The notes under the pieces: model-generated
What the model saw: the letters and a program-made list of their open reading frames with translations, nothing else
Told to the model about the DNA's origin: nothing
Database searches by the model: none
Shown here: positions 6,519 through 14,353 of the stretch, one piece after another
Position numbering within the stretch: position 1 is the first letter of the stretch
How the letters are laid out: every line of letters starts with the position of its first letter
Assembly (NCBI GenBank): GCA_934645175.1
Contig: CAKUDE010000013.1
Location: 1 to 52,817, forward strand
DNA length: 52,817 bases
Reading direction: 5' to 3'
From: an uncultured Oscillospiraceae bacterium
Lineage (GTDB): Bacteria > Bacillota > Clostridia > Oscillospirales > Oscillospiraceae
Made by a program: the position numbers and the translations under genes

Positions 6519-7457
6519 TTACGCCTTGTCGTTGCAGCCGAGGACATCAATGATCTTGTGCTTGACGAGCTGCTTGATGTTCTCACGCGCAGGCTTGAGA
6601 TACTGACGCGGATCGAAGTGATCCGGATGCTCCGCGAAGTACTTGCGGATCGTGCCGGTCATGGCCAGACGCAGGTCGGAGTCGATGTTAATCTTGCACA
6701 CGGCCATACGCGCCGCCTCACGGAGCTGATCCTCCGGAACGCCGATGGCGCCGGGCATCGCACCGCCGTAGGTGTTGATCATCTGCACATATTCCTGCGG
6801 GACGGACGAAGAGCCGTGCAGCACGATCGGGAAGCCGGGCAAACGCTTTTCCACTTCCTTCAGAATGTCGAAGCGGAGCTGGGGCTTGGTGCCGGGCTTG
6901 AATTTATATGCACCGTGACTGGTGCCGATGGCGATGGCCAGAGAGTCACAGCCGGTGCGGGTGACGAACTCCTCGACCTCCTCGGGACGGGTGTAGGACG
7001 AATCCTCTGCCTTGACCTTGACTTCGTCTTCGATACCGGCGAGCGTGCCCAATTCGGCCTCGACAACGACGCCGTGGTCATGCGCATATTCTACAACACG
7101 CCTGGTCTGCGCGATGTTTTCCTCGAAGGGAAGGCTGGAGCCGTCGATCATGACGGAAGTGAAGCCGCCGTCAATGCAGCTTTTGCAGGTTTCAAAGTCG
7201 GGACCGTGATCCAGATGCAAAGCGATGGGAATATTCGGGTTGCACAGGACGGCCGCTTCGACCAGCTTGACAAGATAGGTGTGGTTGGCATAGGCGCGCG
7301 CGCCCTTGGACACCTGAAGGATGACCGGTGCGTTCGTCTCCGCGCAGGCCTCGGTGATTCCCTGCACGATCTCCATATTGTTGACGTTGAAGGCGCCGAT
7401 GGCGTAGCCGCCCGCGTAAGCCTTTTTGAACATTTCAGTCGTTGTGACCAATGCCAT
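6519..7457 (-). CDS. fba: Fructose-1,6-bisphosphate aldolase, class II
   Basis: 312 residues from the ATG at 7457 (GGAG 8 nt upstream). A GTG nine nucleotides earlier is too close to the site. Zinc-dependent aldolase of glycolysis and gluconeogenesis, cleaving fructose-1,6-bisphosphate to dihydroxyacetone phosphate and glyceraldehyde-3-phosphate. Visible signatures: AFNVNNMEIVQGI at the N-terminus, HLDHGPDFETC with the catalytic Asp and metal His, the glutamate-rich VVEAELGTLAGIEDEV, GTSHGAYKF, and FPIVLHGSSSVP with a further metal His. The C-terminal NIDSDLRLAMTG binds the phosphate of substrate. Length is normal. Monocistronic, with its own promoter and terminator. Confidence 0.97.
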   Translation of the reverse strand: MALVTTTEMFKKAYAGGYAIGAFNVNNMEIVQGITEACAETNAPVILQVSKGARAYANHTYLVKLVEAAVLCNPNIPIALHLDHGPDFETCKSCIDGGFTSVMIDGSSLPFEENIAQTRRVVEYAHDHGVVVEAELGTLAGIEDEVKVKAEDSSYTRPEEVEEFVTRTGCDSLAIAIGTSHGAYKFKPGTKPQLRFDILKEVEKRLPGFPIVLHGSSSVPQEYVQMINTYGGAMPGAIGVPEDQLREAARMAVCKINIDSDLRLAMTGTIRKYFAEHPDHFDPRQYLKPARENIKQLVKHKIIDVLGCNDKA

Positions 7458-7520
7458 ATCAAACACTCCTTTTGCATTTTTATCGGTTGGTTTTGGATAA
7501 AATCCATTCGGAACGGCACT

Positions 7521-7548
7521 ATTATAGCACAGTTTTCGGTGATTGCAA
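7521..7548 (-). promoter_or_regulatory. Sigma-A promoter of fba
   Basis: On the minus strand TTGCAA (7548-7543), 16 nt, TATAAT (7526-7521). The leader of about 55 nt leads to the fba start. Confidence 0.7.
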
Positions 7549-7552
7549 GCCC

Positions 7553-8188
7553 TTATTTGAGAAAGTAAAAACAGCTTTTTACGACGCCGTGATCAAACCC
7601 GAGCCGGTCATACAGACGCATGGCCGCCGTGTTTTCCTCTGCACACAAGACGCGAACATATGTACCGACGGTACGCTGCGCCAATGCACGGCAGACCTCG
7701 GCGCCTCGACCGCGCTCCAATGCGGCGAGGCACAGAATCTCGTCGCCCTCCGTGCGTCCGAGGCCGACGGGTTTGTCTCCGTCGCAAATCCAGAGAGCCT
7801 GCCCGCTTGCGGCAAGCGCACGCTGCTCCGCTTCGTCGCAGGTCTTTGCCATCGGTACGGCGGCGAAGCACGCATTGTATGACTCCGCCCAGGTGTCCAG
7901 CTCCCGTGCGGAACGGACTGTCAGCGCGCAGGGAACAAGCGCCTCGCGCGGAGCGGAGCGTTCCAGCAGACGCGCGTAGACGCGCCTGCCGGAGAAATCG
8001 CCCTCGCCGCCGACATAGATCTTTTCTGCACCTGCTGCGCGGCAAAAGCTCTCACATTCGCGCAGAAGCATATCCAGCGAACCGAAGGCTGCGCGGACCA
8101 GAATATAGGCCTCGCGGCGGTAGGGAACCTCATGCAGGATCAGAGATGCAATACCTGCTTCGCAGGTAAAAACGGGAAGATCCTTCAT
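7553..8188 (-). CDS. GNAT-family N-acetyltransferase
   Basis: 211 residues. The C-terminal third carries the GNAT fold: LAALERGRGAEVCRALAQRT around the acetyl-CoA loop and ENTAAMRLYDRLGF, the common final signature. The N-terminal 100 residues do not resemble the C-terminal half, so this may be a two-lobed enzyme with one degenerate GNAT copy. Substrate is unknown. It lies 6 nt downstream of ricT in the same direction, so it is probably the last gene of holB-ricT-GNAT. The ATG overlaps no other gene. Confidence 0.75.
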   Translation of the reverse strand: MKDLPVFTCEAGIASLILHEVPYRREAYILVRAAFGSLDMLLRECESFCRAAGAEKIYVGGEGDFSGRRVYARLLERSAPREALVPCALTVRSARELDTWAESYNACFAAVPMAKTCDEAEQRALAASGQALWICDGDKPVGLGRTEGDEILCLAALERGRGAEVCRALAQRTVGTYVRVLCAEENTAAMRLYDRLGFDHGVVKSCFYFLK

Positions 8189-8194
8189 CGTAAA

Positions 8195-9487
8195 TTATTC
8201 CGGCTTGGGGCCGAATCTGCGGCGCTTGCGGTGCGAGGAGCGCGGCTTGCGTTCCTTCTGCTCGTGGGTCGTGTCATCGGCAGCGGGACGCTCCTGCTTC
8301 GGCTTTGCTGCCTTGGGGGGGCGCTCGTTCTTCTGCGGCCGCGCGGCGGCCTCAGAGCGGTTCTCCGCACGGTTTTCCGCCTTCGGACGATGATTCTTCC
8401 CGCCGCGACGGCGGCGCGAGCGGCTGCGCGGCTCCATGTCGTCATCCGCGAAGACCGGCTCCTCGGGCAGCTCCTCGCGCTCCGTGACGAGAGACTCGTT
8501 GGTTTGACGCAGTACGATCGGCTCCAGATAGGTCATGAAGGACGGTTCGGGCTGCTCGACCTTTCTCGGACCGTTGCCGGAAATCGGCGCAAGGTCATCC
8601 GGGATCGGTTCGTCGTTTTTCTTTGCCTTGCCGTTGCGCAGAACGCAGATTTCACAGTTTTTATGGCACACGCAGGTATCCGGCTGCTTTTCCAGCCGCA
8701 CCTGTACGCTTTGGCCGAGCAGGTTGACGGAGGTGACAGTGCCCCGGCCGTCGGGGGTGTCAACGAAGGAATCAACCTTCGGACTGGTGCGCAGCAGCTC
8801 CTCGTAGGCTTCCTGCTCATAATTCAGGCAGCACATCAGTCGCCCGCAGGTGCCGGAGATTTTCGTCGGATTCAGGCTGAGATTCTGCGTTTTGGCCATT
8901 TTGATGGATACCGGCTGGAAATCGTCCAGAAACTCGCGGCAGCAGAAGGGGCGGCCGCAGATGCCGAGTCCGCCGACCATCTTTGCCTTGTCTCGAACGC
9001 CGATCTGCCGCAGCTCGATGCGTGTTCGAAGAGCGGACGCAAGATTTTTGACCAGTTCGCGGAAATCCACACGTCCGTCGGCAGTGAAAAAGAACAGAAC
9101 CTTACTGCCGTCGAAGGCGTATTCCGCCGATACGAGCTGCATTTCCAGATTCAGTTCATCGATTTTTCTCTGACAGACGGCCAGTGCGTGTTTCTCACGT
9201 TGTAGGTTGTCCTCGTGCGTGCGCTTGTCCTGCGCGGTGGCCAGACGCAGCACCGGGCGCAGCGGCGCAACGACCTCACGCTCTGTCACGGTGTGATTGC
9301 CGCGCGTACAGATGCCGTATTCCGCTCCGCGCGCGGTATCGAGGATGACGGCGTCGCCGGTTTTGGCCGTCAGCTTGCCGGGATCGAAAAAATAGACCTT
9401 GGAGCCGCTGCGGAATTGCACATCGCATACGGTCACGCCGGTATTTTCGACGGGCGTGGACTCCGGGGGAAAGAGAATTGGTTCCAT
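8195..9487 (-). CDS. ricT: RicT/YaaT, PSP1-domain protein with a long basic tail
   Basis: 430 residues; ATG at 9487 after AAGGAG. The PSP1 domain spans about 20-270. It carries the two cysteine clusters CGRPFCC and CGRLMCCLNYE, expected to take part in iron-sulfur binding in the RicA-RicF-RicT (Y) complex. That complex stimulates RNase Y-dependent mRNA maturation and sporulation phosphorelay function in B. subtilis. A further cysteine stretch (CVCHKNCEIC) follows near 280. The last 100 or so residues are an Arg/Lys/Glu-rich, low-complexity tail ending in RKRRRFGPKPE, probably disordered and RNA-binding; B. subtilis RicT (275) lacks such a length. Position beside holB is the conserved Firmicutes order. 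Confidence 0.93.
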   Translation of the reverse strand: MEPILFPPESTPVENTGVTVCDVQFRSGSKVYFFDPGKLTAKTGDAVILDTARGAEYGICTRGNHTVTEREVVAPLRPVLRLATAQDKRTHEDNLQREKHALAVCQRKIDELNLEMQLVSAEYAFDGSKVLFFFTADGRVDFRELVKNLASALRTRIELRQIGVRDKAKMVGGLGICGRPFCCREFLDDFQPVSIKMAKTQNLSLNPTKISGTCGRLMCCLNYEQEAYEELLRTSPKVDSFVDTPDGRGTVTSVNLLGQSVQVRLEKQPDTCVCHKNCEICVLRNGKAKKNDEPIPDDLAPISGNGPRKVEQPEPSFMTYLEPIVLRQTNESLVTEREELPEEPVFADDDMEPRSRSRRRRGGKNHRPKAENRAENRSEAAARPQKNERPPKAAKPKQERPAADDTTHEQKERKPRSSHRKRRRFGPKPE

Positions 9488-9496
9488 AATGACTCC

Positions 9497-10450
9497 TTAT
9501 TGTAGTAAGATAGAGAGCGCGCCGCACAGATGCGCGGGCGAAACATTTGCATCAAGCCGGGCAACGGCATCGCTCAGCGCATCGATGGCGGACAGCAGCG
9601 TGCCGTCTGAGCGACGCTGCGCAATCTGCGCACACTCCGGCCAAGGGGCGATCCCCGCGCTTTTGAAGGTCAGCGCCGTGTAGAGCAGCTCGCGCCACTG
9701 CAGCAGGATCGGCCGCAGCGCATCGCGTTTGAGCTTTTCCATCGGTACGAGCAGGCGCAGCAGCTCGCCGGGCGAATCGGAAAGATAGGCCGCAAGGAAT
9801 TTCTGCGACTGGGGCAAAAGGGCATCACCCTCGCGCAGCAGCGTTTCGGCGCGGCCAAGGTAGCCCTCGCTGCGCCGCGCGGCGGCGGCAAGAGACTGTG
9901 GCGTCTGCTCAGGGAAGCGTTCGGAAAGCGTCCTTACCAGTATCTCATGCGTCAACGGGCTCATCCGCAGCTCTGCGCAGCGGCTGCGTACAGTCGGCAA
10001 AAGCTGTTCCGGGTTTTCCGCCAACAGCACGAATACACCGTAGGCGGGCGGTTCTTCCATGCATTTGAGCAGCGCGTTCTGCCCCTGTGCGTTCAGCTTT
10101 TGCGCATGGGGAAAGAGATAGATTTTTTTATTTCCCTCATTCGGGCGGACGGAAAGCGAGCTGCAGGCGTCACGCACCAGCTTGACCGGCAGGGAGGTCC
10201 TGTCCGGGTCGTCCACAACGATTACATCCGGGTGTGTCTGATCGAGTACCTTGCGGCATTGCACGCAGCGCAGACAGGGATGCGATCCGCCGGTGCACTG
10301 CAGCGCAGCGCAGAGCCAACGCGCCAGCGTATGCTTTCCGGAACCGGCAGGGCCGGTGATCAGAAGTGCGTGCGGTATTCGGTCGCGCTCCAGCGCAGCG
10401 TGCAGCCGCTGCATGAGCGGCGCATTGCCTAAAAGCGTGACATCAGCCAT
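9497..10450 (-). CDS. holB: DNA polymerase III clamp-loader subunit delta-prime
   Basis: 317 residues, ATG at 10450 after GGGAGG. An AAA+ domain begins near residue 25 (HALLITGPAGSGKHTLARWL, with an intact P-loop). The zinc-binding cysteines follow in the loop typical of clamp-loader subunits (CLRCVQC and a preceding Cys). Sensor-1 region LKCMEEPP and arginine-finger SRC (TVRSRC) are present. It forms part of the clamp-loader that places the beta clamp on DNA. The C-terminal collar domain (210-317) is poorly conserved, as usual. It lies upstream of ricT, with which it is probably co-transcribed. A -10-like TATAAT (10488-10483) lies upstream but no good -35 box is visible. Confidence 0.93.
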   Translation of the reverse strand: MADVTLLGNAPLMQRLHAALERDRIPHALLITGPAGSGKHTLARWLCAALQCTGGSHPCLRCVQCRKVLDQTHPDVIVVDDPDRTSLPVKLVRDACSSLSVRPNEGNKKIYLFPHAQKLNAQGQNALLKCMEEPPAYGVFVLLAENPEQLLPTVRSRCAELRMSPLTHEILVRTLSERFPEQTPQSLAAAARRSEGYLGRAETLLREGDALLPQSQKFLAAYLSDSPGELLRLLVPMEKLKRDALRPILLQWRELLYTALTFKSAGIAPWPECAQIAQRRSDGTLLSAIDALSDAVARLDANVSPAHLCGALSILLQ

Positions 10451-10786
10451 TTGCAGTCCTCCCGATACCTTTCTAACGTACCATTATAACGCGTTGCGAC
10501 GGATTTTGCTACTGTTTTTTTCTGAGAGGGCAGTACTATTTGAAAATTGCGTCCGGAAAAGCGAAAAACCGGACAAAAAGCCGCATACTTTGCGCTTCTC
10601 CGGAGGGCGGCCTTATGGGACTGTCGTTCTTCTTGCAGCAGCGGCGGAGATCGGCGGAGCCGAGAAGGTCGTGCGACGATAAAACGGCGTAAAAAATGCA
10701 AAAACTTTCCTCTTACACGATTTTGCATAATCCCCCAGCGTTTGCAGAGAATAGCAGTGTGAATTGAGAGCAGGAGGAAATGCACT
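10451..10786. other. Intergenic region between divergent holB and the SpoVT remnant
   Basis: 336 bases with no convincing gene. It holds a TATAAT on the minus strand at 10488-10483 that could be the holB -10 box, and an imperfect stem GTCCGG...CCGGAC at about 10552-10575. The part 10600-10700 is GC-rich and the part just before 10787 is AT-rich. A good ribosome-binding site (AGGAGG, 10772-10777) is the last element. Confidence 0.5.
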
Positions 10787-10963
10787 ATGAAAGCAACCGG
10801 AATCGTCCGGAAGGTTGACGAACTCGGACGAATCGTGATCCCAAAAGAAATCCGCCGTACTCTGCGTATTCGCGAGGGCGACCCTTCATTGATGACATTG
10901 ACACGATGGGAAGAATTTTGTTTTGCAATGGACGATTTGGCCAAACGCCAAGGGTGGAAGTAG
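10787..10963 (+). pseudogene. spoVT: SpoVT-like AbrB-family gene, 5' remnant
   Basis: The ATG at 10787 with an AGGAGG site opens a frame whose first 32 or so residues are a perfect SpoVT/AbrB N-terminus (MKATGIVRKVDELGRIVIPKEIRR, then LRIREGDP). After REGDP the protein ceases to resemble the family, where LEIF and an acidic strand would follow, and stops after 58 residues. SpoVT is normally about 180 residues with a C-terminal GAF-like domain. The break at about 10885 marks a deletion or insertion junction. A 58-residue protein with an incomplete AbrB hairpin could still be made. SpoVT is the forespore sigma-G modulator of B. subtilis, so a working copy may lie elsewhere in the genome. Confidence 0.7.
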
Positions 10964-11237
10964 TACATAGTAACGAAAAAGCAGGCTTTGTCCGTGAGGA
11001 TGAGGTGTCCCACGTGAACCCGGATTTTTCCCATGCATTGTATCTGCTGTCATTCGATCTACCGGCAATTCGTAATTCCGAAAACAGACCGCCTGATTAT
11101 CGAACGAAATCAGGCGGTTTGCCTGTTCTTGCGGCTGATCGCTCAGGATGCTATTGTAAAAGCCAATTCGATGTGATACAATACAACCCGATAGATGACT
11201 ACGGTCATGTTTGACGGAGCTTTTTTGTAAAAAGCAG
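10964..11237 (+). other. Non-coding scar with a possible TetR-gene 3' remnant
   Basis: No protein of recognisable family could be read in any frame here. A short hairpin lies at 11088-11118 (ACCGCCTGATT / AATCAGGCGGT) with only a weak T tract. The end of this stretch, TTTTTGTAA (11222-11230), and the sequence after it line up with the last codons, stop and trailer of the TetR gene at 36477 (also TTTTTGTAA, then the same hairpin). This suggests that a related TetR gene once lay here and has been lost. The match is short, so this is inference. Confidence 0.4.
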
Positions 11238-11288
11238 AAGCTGCCGCGAGGCGGCTTTTCAAAAGCGCTGAAGTTAGGAAGTCCTAAC
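11238..11288 (+). promoter_or_regulatory. Leader module: GC hairpin plus GTTAG/CTAAC palindrome
   Basis: AAGCTGCCGC with an imperfect complement (11238-11260) is followed by the palindrome GTTAGGA-AG-TCCTAAC (11273-11288). The same two elements, with the palindrome again starting 35 nt after the hairpin start, precede the paralogous membrane gene on the minus strand at 36463-36412. The palindrome is probably an operator, and the hairpin a terminator of the former upstream gene. Confidence 0.55.
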
Positions 11289-11376
11289 CGGGAGAAGGAC
11301 AGCAGGATGATACGCAAAGATCGAAAGATCTGCAAATGGAAAACAGAGTCATGAGCTGTAATCGGAGGCGGAAGAA

Positions 11377-12114
11377 ATGAAGGCAGAAAAAAATAGACGG
11401 TTTCCCCAATCGTGTATTCTCGGCGCGATCGGCGGGGTATTGATGGCGGCCGGGGACTGGTTGCTCGGATGCGTTCCTCTTGAAGGAACGGACACCGGAA
11501 TATTCAACCGAGCCTATTATTTGTCCGGTGCCTATGGTTTGTGGAGACCTGTGCTGATTGTCGGGATGGGTGCGATCGGAGCGTTTCTCTATTACTTTCT
11601 GGTAAAGGCACTGAATGCGGACATCGACACAAAGTGCGGAAAAACAAAATCCGTCCAATTTCTGTGCGGGATATTCACCGTTGCGGTGGCGTTGGCAATC
11701 CATCTCTGGTCGGCTACTCTTGCATGGTTTACCACCTATCTGGGGCCTCGTGTCGGGGCTGAGGCAGCCATTGCGGCAGTCACGGCATATCAGGATGATA
11801 TGCTGATTGCCATTCTTCCAATGTATTTTCCGATGGTATTGTTTATCGGGATCCATTTCGTAATGCTGCTTGTCGGTAAGACCCGTTATCCGCGGTGGAT
11901 GCTCACTTTTCATCCGGTTATATGGAATCTTCTTTTTGCGGTCATTCCGGATGTTGCACAGGCGGTACAGGTACCCGTTGCAACATGGATGTCCGTCATG
12001 AGCCAGAGCAGCACAAACAGTGCGATCGTGATCTGGTGTATCGCGGCTGCAATCTACGAGAGGAACATTTCCGGGAAGAAAGGAAATGCTTATCCAATGA
12101 ATAACCGGCGATAA
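11377..12114 (+). CDS. Polytopic membrane protein, paralogue of the gene at 35677
   Basis: 245 residues; ATG with GGAGG 8 nt upstream. Six or so hydrophobic segments, starting at about 12-30 (LGAIGGVLMAAGDWLLG), then 55-75, 95-115, 155-175, 190-210 and 215-235. It is clearly related to the 236-residue product at 35677-36387: shared features are LGA(I/L)GG/A-LM-GD, D(T/S)G(I/L)F, W(R)xPLxx, PRWMxxFHxxxxxLxFxxIPD and a serine-glycine-asparagine patch near the C-terminus. No transporter signature is recognised, and function is unknown. Its leader shares the hairpin-palindrome module with that paralogue, so the two are probably under the same regulator. Terminator-like repeat follows at 12119-12158. 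Confidence 0.75.
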   Translation: MKAEKNRRFPQSCILGAIGGVLMAAGDWLLGCVPLEGTDTGIFNRAYYLSGAYGLWRPVLIVGMGAIGAFLYYFLVKALNADIDTKCGKTKSVQFLCGIFTVAVALAIHLWSATLAWFTTYLGPRVGAEAAIAAVTAYQDDMLIAILPMYFPMVLFIGIHFVMLLVGKTRYPRWMLTFHPVIWNLLFAVIPDVAQAVQVPVATWMSVMSQSSTNSAIVIWCIAAAIYERNISGKKGNAYPMNNRR

Positions 12115-12118
12115 GACA

Positions 12119-12158
12119 ACAAGGTCCGTATCGGTCAAAAGAACGGTACGGGCCTTGC
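12119..12158 (+). terminator. Terminator-like inverted repeat
   Basis: ACAAGGTCCGTA and TACGGGCCTTGC (one G-T pair) flank a 16-nt loop. A weak T tract follows. Probably ends the membrane protein transcript. Confidence 0.5.
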
Positions 12159-12271
12159 TTGATTATTTGCCATTTTTATTGTGTCTGCTCTCATCAGCAT
12201 GGAGAGCTTTGCAGAAATCGAAAAGGAATAGTCGTCACTCTCTTTGGATATCATTACGAAAGGAAAGAGGA

Positions 12272-12490
12272 ATGTCGGCAGAATGTATATCCGAGTCGGA
12301 GGCTGCAATGGAAATAAGGACGCAGGATCGGTCACCGGCCGCCGACAGGGAAGCGCGGACAACATTGGAACGTCTTTGGCTCAACTACTTCAATGAGGTT
12401 CTTTTTCAGAAGGGCATGATTACCGAAGAGGAGCGTAACAGAATGTGCCGCGCGATCCGTAGGCGGGGGAAAGAACAATACGGTGAATAA
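12272..12490 (+). CDS. Small SHOCT-like protein preceding a serine recombinase
   Basis: 72 residues from an ATG at 12272 with an AAAGGAAAGAGG site; an in-frame ATG at 12308 would give 60 residues. The C-terminal half (ERLWLNYFNEVLFQKGMITEEERNRMCRAI) has the short helix and 'G(M/L)ITEEE' pattern seen in SHOCT-like modules. I recall small proteins of this kind beside site-specific recombinases in clostridial genomes, and one directly precedes such a gene here, followed by a terminator. It may be an accessory or DNA-architectural protein for the recombinase, which is inference. The start is uncertain; the frame is supported by its charged helical composition. Confidence 0.6.
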   Translation: MSAECISESEAAMEIRTQDRSPAADREARTTLERLWLNYFNEVLFQKGMITEEERNRMCRAIRRRGKEQYGE

Positions 12491-12497
12491 GGCGAAT

Positions 12498-12532
12498 ATG
12501 GCAATCGCGCTCAACGCGATTGCCATAATTTT
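12498..12532 (+). terminator. Rho-independent terminator
   Basis: A 12-bp stem ATGGCAATCGCG / CGCGATTGCCAT with a 5-nt loop followed by AATTTT. It ends the small gene and separates it from the recombinase. Confidence 0.8.
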
Positions 12533-12535
12533 CAT

Positions 12536-12564
12536 TTGCTTCGGCATTTAGCGCATGGTATACT
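12536..12564 (+). promoter_or_regulatory. Promoter of the recombinase gene
   Basis: TTGCTT (12536-12541) and TATACT (12559-12564) with a 17-nt spacer, ending 40 nt before the ATG at 12605. Confidence 0.55.
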
Positions 12565-12604
12565 TTTATGGAACACGATTCAGCGACTTTTTCGGGAGGC
12601 AACC

Positions 12605-14293
12605 ATGGATATCCATATGATTCGTCAGCAGCTAAGGATGCGCTCACTTTATGAAATACCGATGCGCGTAACCTTTTATGCACGAGTATCTTCAGATTCG
12701 GACGAACAGCTCAATTCGCTGGGAAATCAGGTGGCGTATTATAAGGACCTGATCCGAAAAAATGCGGCATGGACGTTTGTGCAGGGTTATATTGACGAAG
12801 GACTGTCCGGCATTTCGACCAAACGGCGTGAAAACTTTAACCGCATGGTGGATGACGCCGATGCCGGGAAGTTCGATCTTGTAATTACAAAGGAAATATC
12901 CCGCTTTGCACGCAACACATTGGATTCTATCCAATATACCAGACAGCTTTTGCAGGCAGGGGTCGGCGTTTTCTTTCAAAATGACAACATTAACACCTTT
13001 GATGAAGACTCGGAGCTTCGACTGTCGATCATGTCGTCCATTGCACAGGATGAGCTCCGCAAGCTGTCGTCGCGCGTAAAGTTCGGGCATCAGCAGGCAA
13101 TCAGGCAAAGTGTTGTGCTTGGAAACAGCCGCATCTTCGGCTATAAAAAATCAAACGGGAAATTAACGATCGATGCGTCACAGGCGCCGATGGTACGCGA
13201 GCTGTTTGAGCTGTATGCAACGGATCGCTATTCGATGAAGCAGATAGAAACTATATTCTGGGAAAAGGGATATCGAAATCTGAACGGGAAGAAGCTCTCT
13301 CACACTACGATGTCAAACCTGATTGCAAATCCGAAATACAAAGGATACTATGTAGGGAACAAAGTCAAGGTTGTGGATATGTTCACCAAAAAACAGAAAT
13401 TCCTGCCGCCGGAGCAGTGGGTGATGTTTAAGGATGAGTCCGGTGAGATTGTGCCTGCCATTGTATCCGAGGAGCTTTGGGACGCCGCTAACGAAGTTTT
13501 GAGAAGAAGAAGCGACGCCGTAAAGTCTCGGCAGGGAAGGCAATGCCACGCGAATCTCTTTACCGGAAAGCTTTTTTGCACTTGCTGTGGAGCCCCATAT
13601 TATCGAAAGGAATCTGTTGATAAGTACGGAAACCGAAACGCAAAATGGGTTTGCTCCAATAAGATCAAAAGCGGAAAGGACGCTTGTGCGTCGTTTCCGG
13701 TTTACGAGGCGGAACTGATCCCTGTGCTTTTTGCAGTCTTCCGCGATACAAGGGCGGTGTCCGGCGCAATGATCGAAACGTATGAACAGATGTACCGAAG
13801 CATGACTTGCGACGGTGCGCTGGAAAAGAAGATCGAAGCGGCCAATGCCTCCGTTGCACTTGCGGGGAAAAAAAAGAACAAACTGCTGGAGCTGGTCGCG
13901 CTTGATCAGATCACTGCGGAGGACTTTAAGGAGATGACTGCACAGTGCAACCGGGAGATCGCATCCGGCGAAGCGGAATTGCACGAACTCCAAAGTCAAC
14001 AATACTCCAACGAGGAATTCCGGAGGAATATGGATCACATTCGAACCGTCCTGCGGGAAGCAGAGAAGAACTGTGAAACAAAATCGATCACCAAAGACTT
14101 TGTAGACGCGTTTATTGAACGAATCTGCCTGACGCCTGTCGATCAGGATACCGTTCGGCTCAGCATTGGCGTTTTCACGGGCGAAACGTGCGAAAAATAT
14201 CTGCGGAAGCTGCGTAGCGGAGCAAATGCGGACGGTTGTACGGGTCACACGTTCAAGAAGATGATCGAGGCTTACGAGCGCAACATGAAGTAA
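12605..14293 (+). CDS. Large serine recombinase (resolvase/invertase family)
   Basis: 562 residues; the ATG at 12605 has GGGAGG 7 nt upstream, preferred over the longer frame. Residues 18-160 are the resolvase catalytic domain: FYARVSSDSDEQ contains the nucleophilic serine, followed by YIDEGLSG and ITKEISRFARNTLDS, all characteristic. A recombinase (DNA-binding) domain follows near 170-290, with FGYKK and a region reading IETIFWEKGYRNLNGKKLSHTTM. A zinc-ribbon domain (CTCC, then CSN and CAS) lies near 320-360 and a coiled coil at about 400-500. Domain order and length match phage-type large serine integrases or transposon recombinases. No other mobile genes flank it, so it is a solitary remnant or a DNA inversion/excision enzyme. 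No att repeat was identified by eye. Confidence 0.93.
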   Translation: MDIHMIRQQLRMRSLYEIPMRVTFYARVSSDSDEQLNSLGNQVAYYKDLIRKNAAWTFVQGYIDEGLSGISTKRRENFNRMVDDADAGKFDLVITKEISRFARNTLDSIQYTRQLLQAGVGVFFQNDNINTFDEDSELRLSIMSSIAQDELRKLSSRVKFGHQQAIRQSVVLGNSRIFGYKKSNGKLTIDASQAPMVRELFELYATDRYSMKQIETIFWEKGYRNLNGKKLSHTTMSNLIANPKYKGYYVGNKVKVVDMFTKKQKFLPPEQWVMFKDESGEIVPAIVSEELWDAANEVLRRRSDAVKSRQGRQCHANLFTGKLFCTCCGAPYYRKESVDKYGNRNAKWVCSNKIKSGKDACASFPVYEAELIPVLFAVFRDTRAVSGAMIETYEQMYRSMTCDGALEKKIEAANASVALAGKKKNKLLELVALDQITAEDFKEMTAQCNREIASGEAELHELQSQQYSNEEFRRNMDHIRTVLREAEKNCETKSITKDFVDAFIERICLTPVDQDTVRLSIGVFTGETCEKYLRKLRSGANADGCTGHTFKKMIEAYERNMK

Positions 14294-14297
14294 AAAG

Positions 14298-14334
14298 ACA
14301 GCGGGTTCGGGAATCTCCCGAATCCGCTGTTTTT
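14298..14334 (+). terminator. Rho-independent terminator
   Basis: A near-perfect stem ACAGCGGGTTCGGGA / TCCCGAATCCGCTGT with a 3-nt loop, then TTTTC. It ends the recombinase gene and can also serve the convergent CDF gene. Confidence 0.85.
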
Positions 14335-14353
14335 CGCCGTAAATAAGGCGCTC

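Noticed and set aside
10700..10786. Sigma-G promoter for the SpoVT remnant
   Set aside because: A GCATA element is present at about 10725, but the corresponding -10 sequence does not match the sigma-G pattern well enough.
10906..11214. 102-codon plus-strand frame in the scar region
   Set aside because: No ribosome-binding site, no recognisable motif, and it crosses a hairpin; the region looks like recombination debris.
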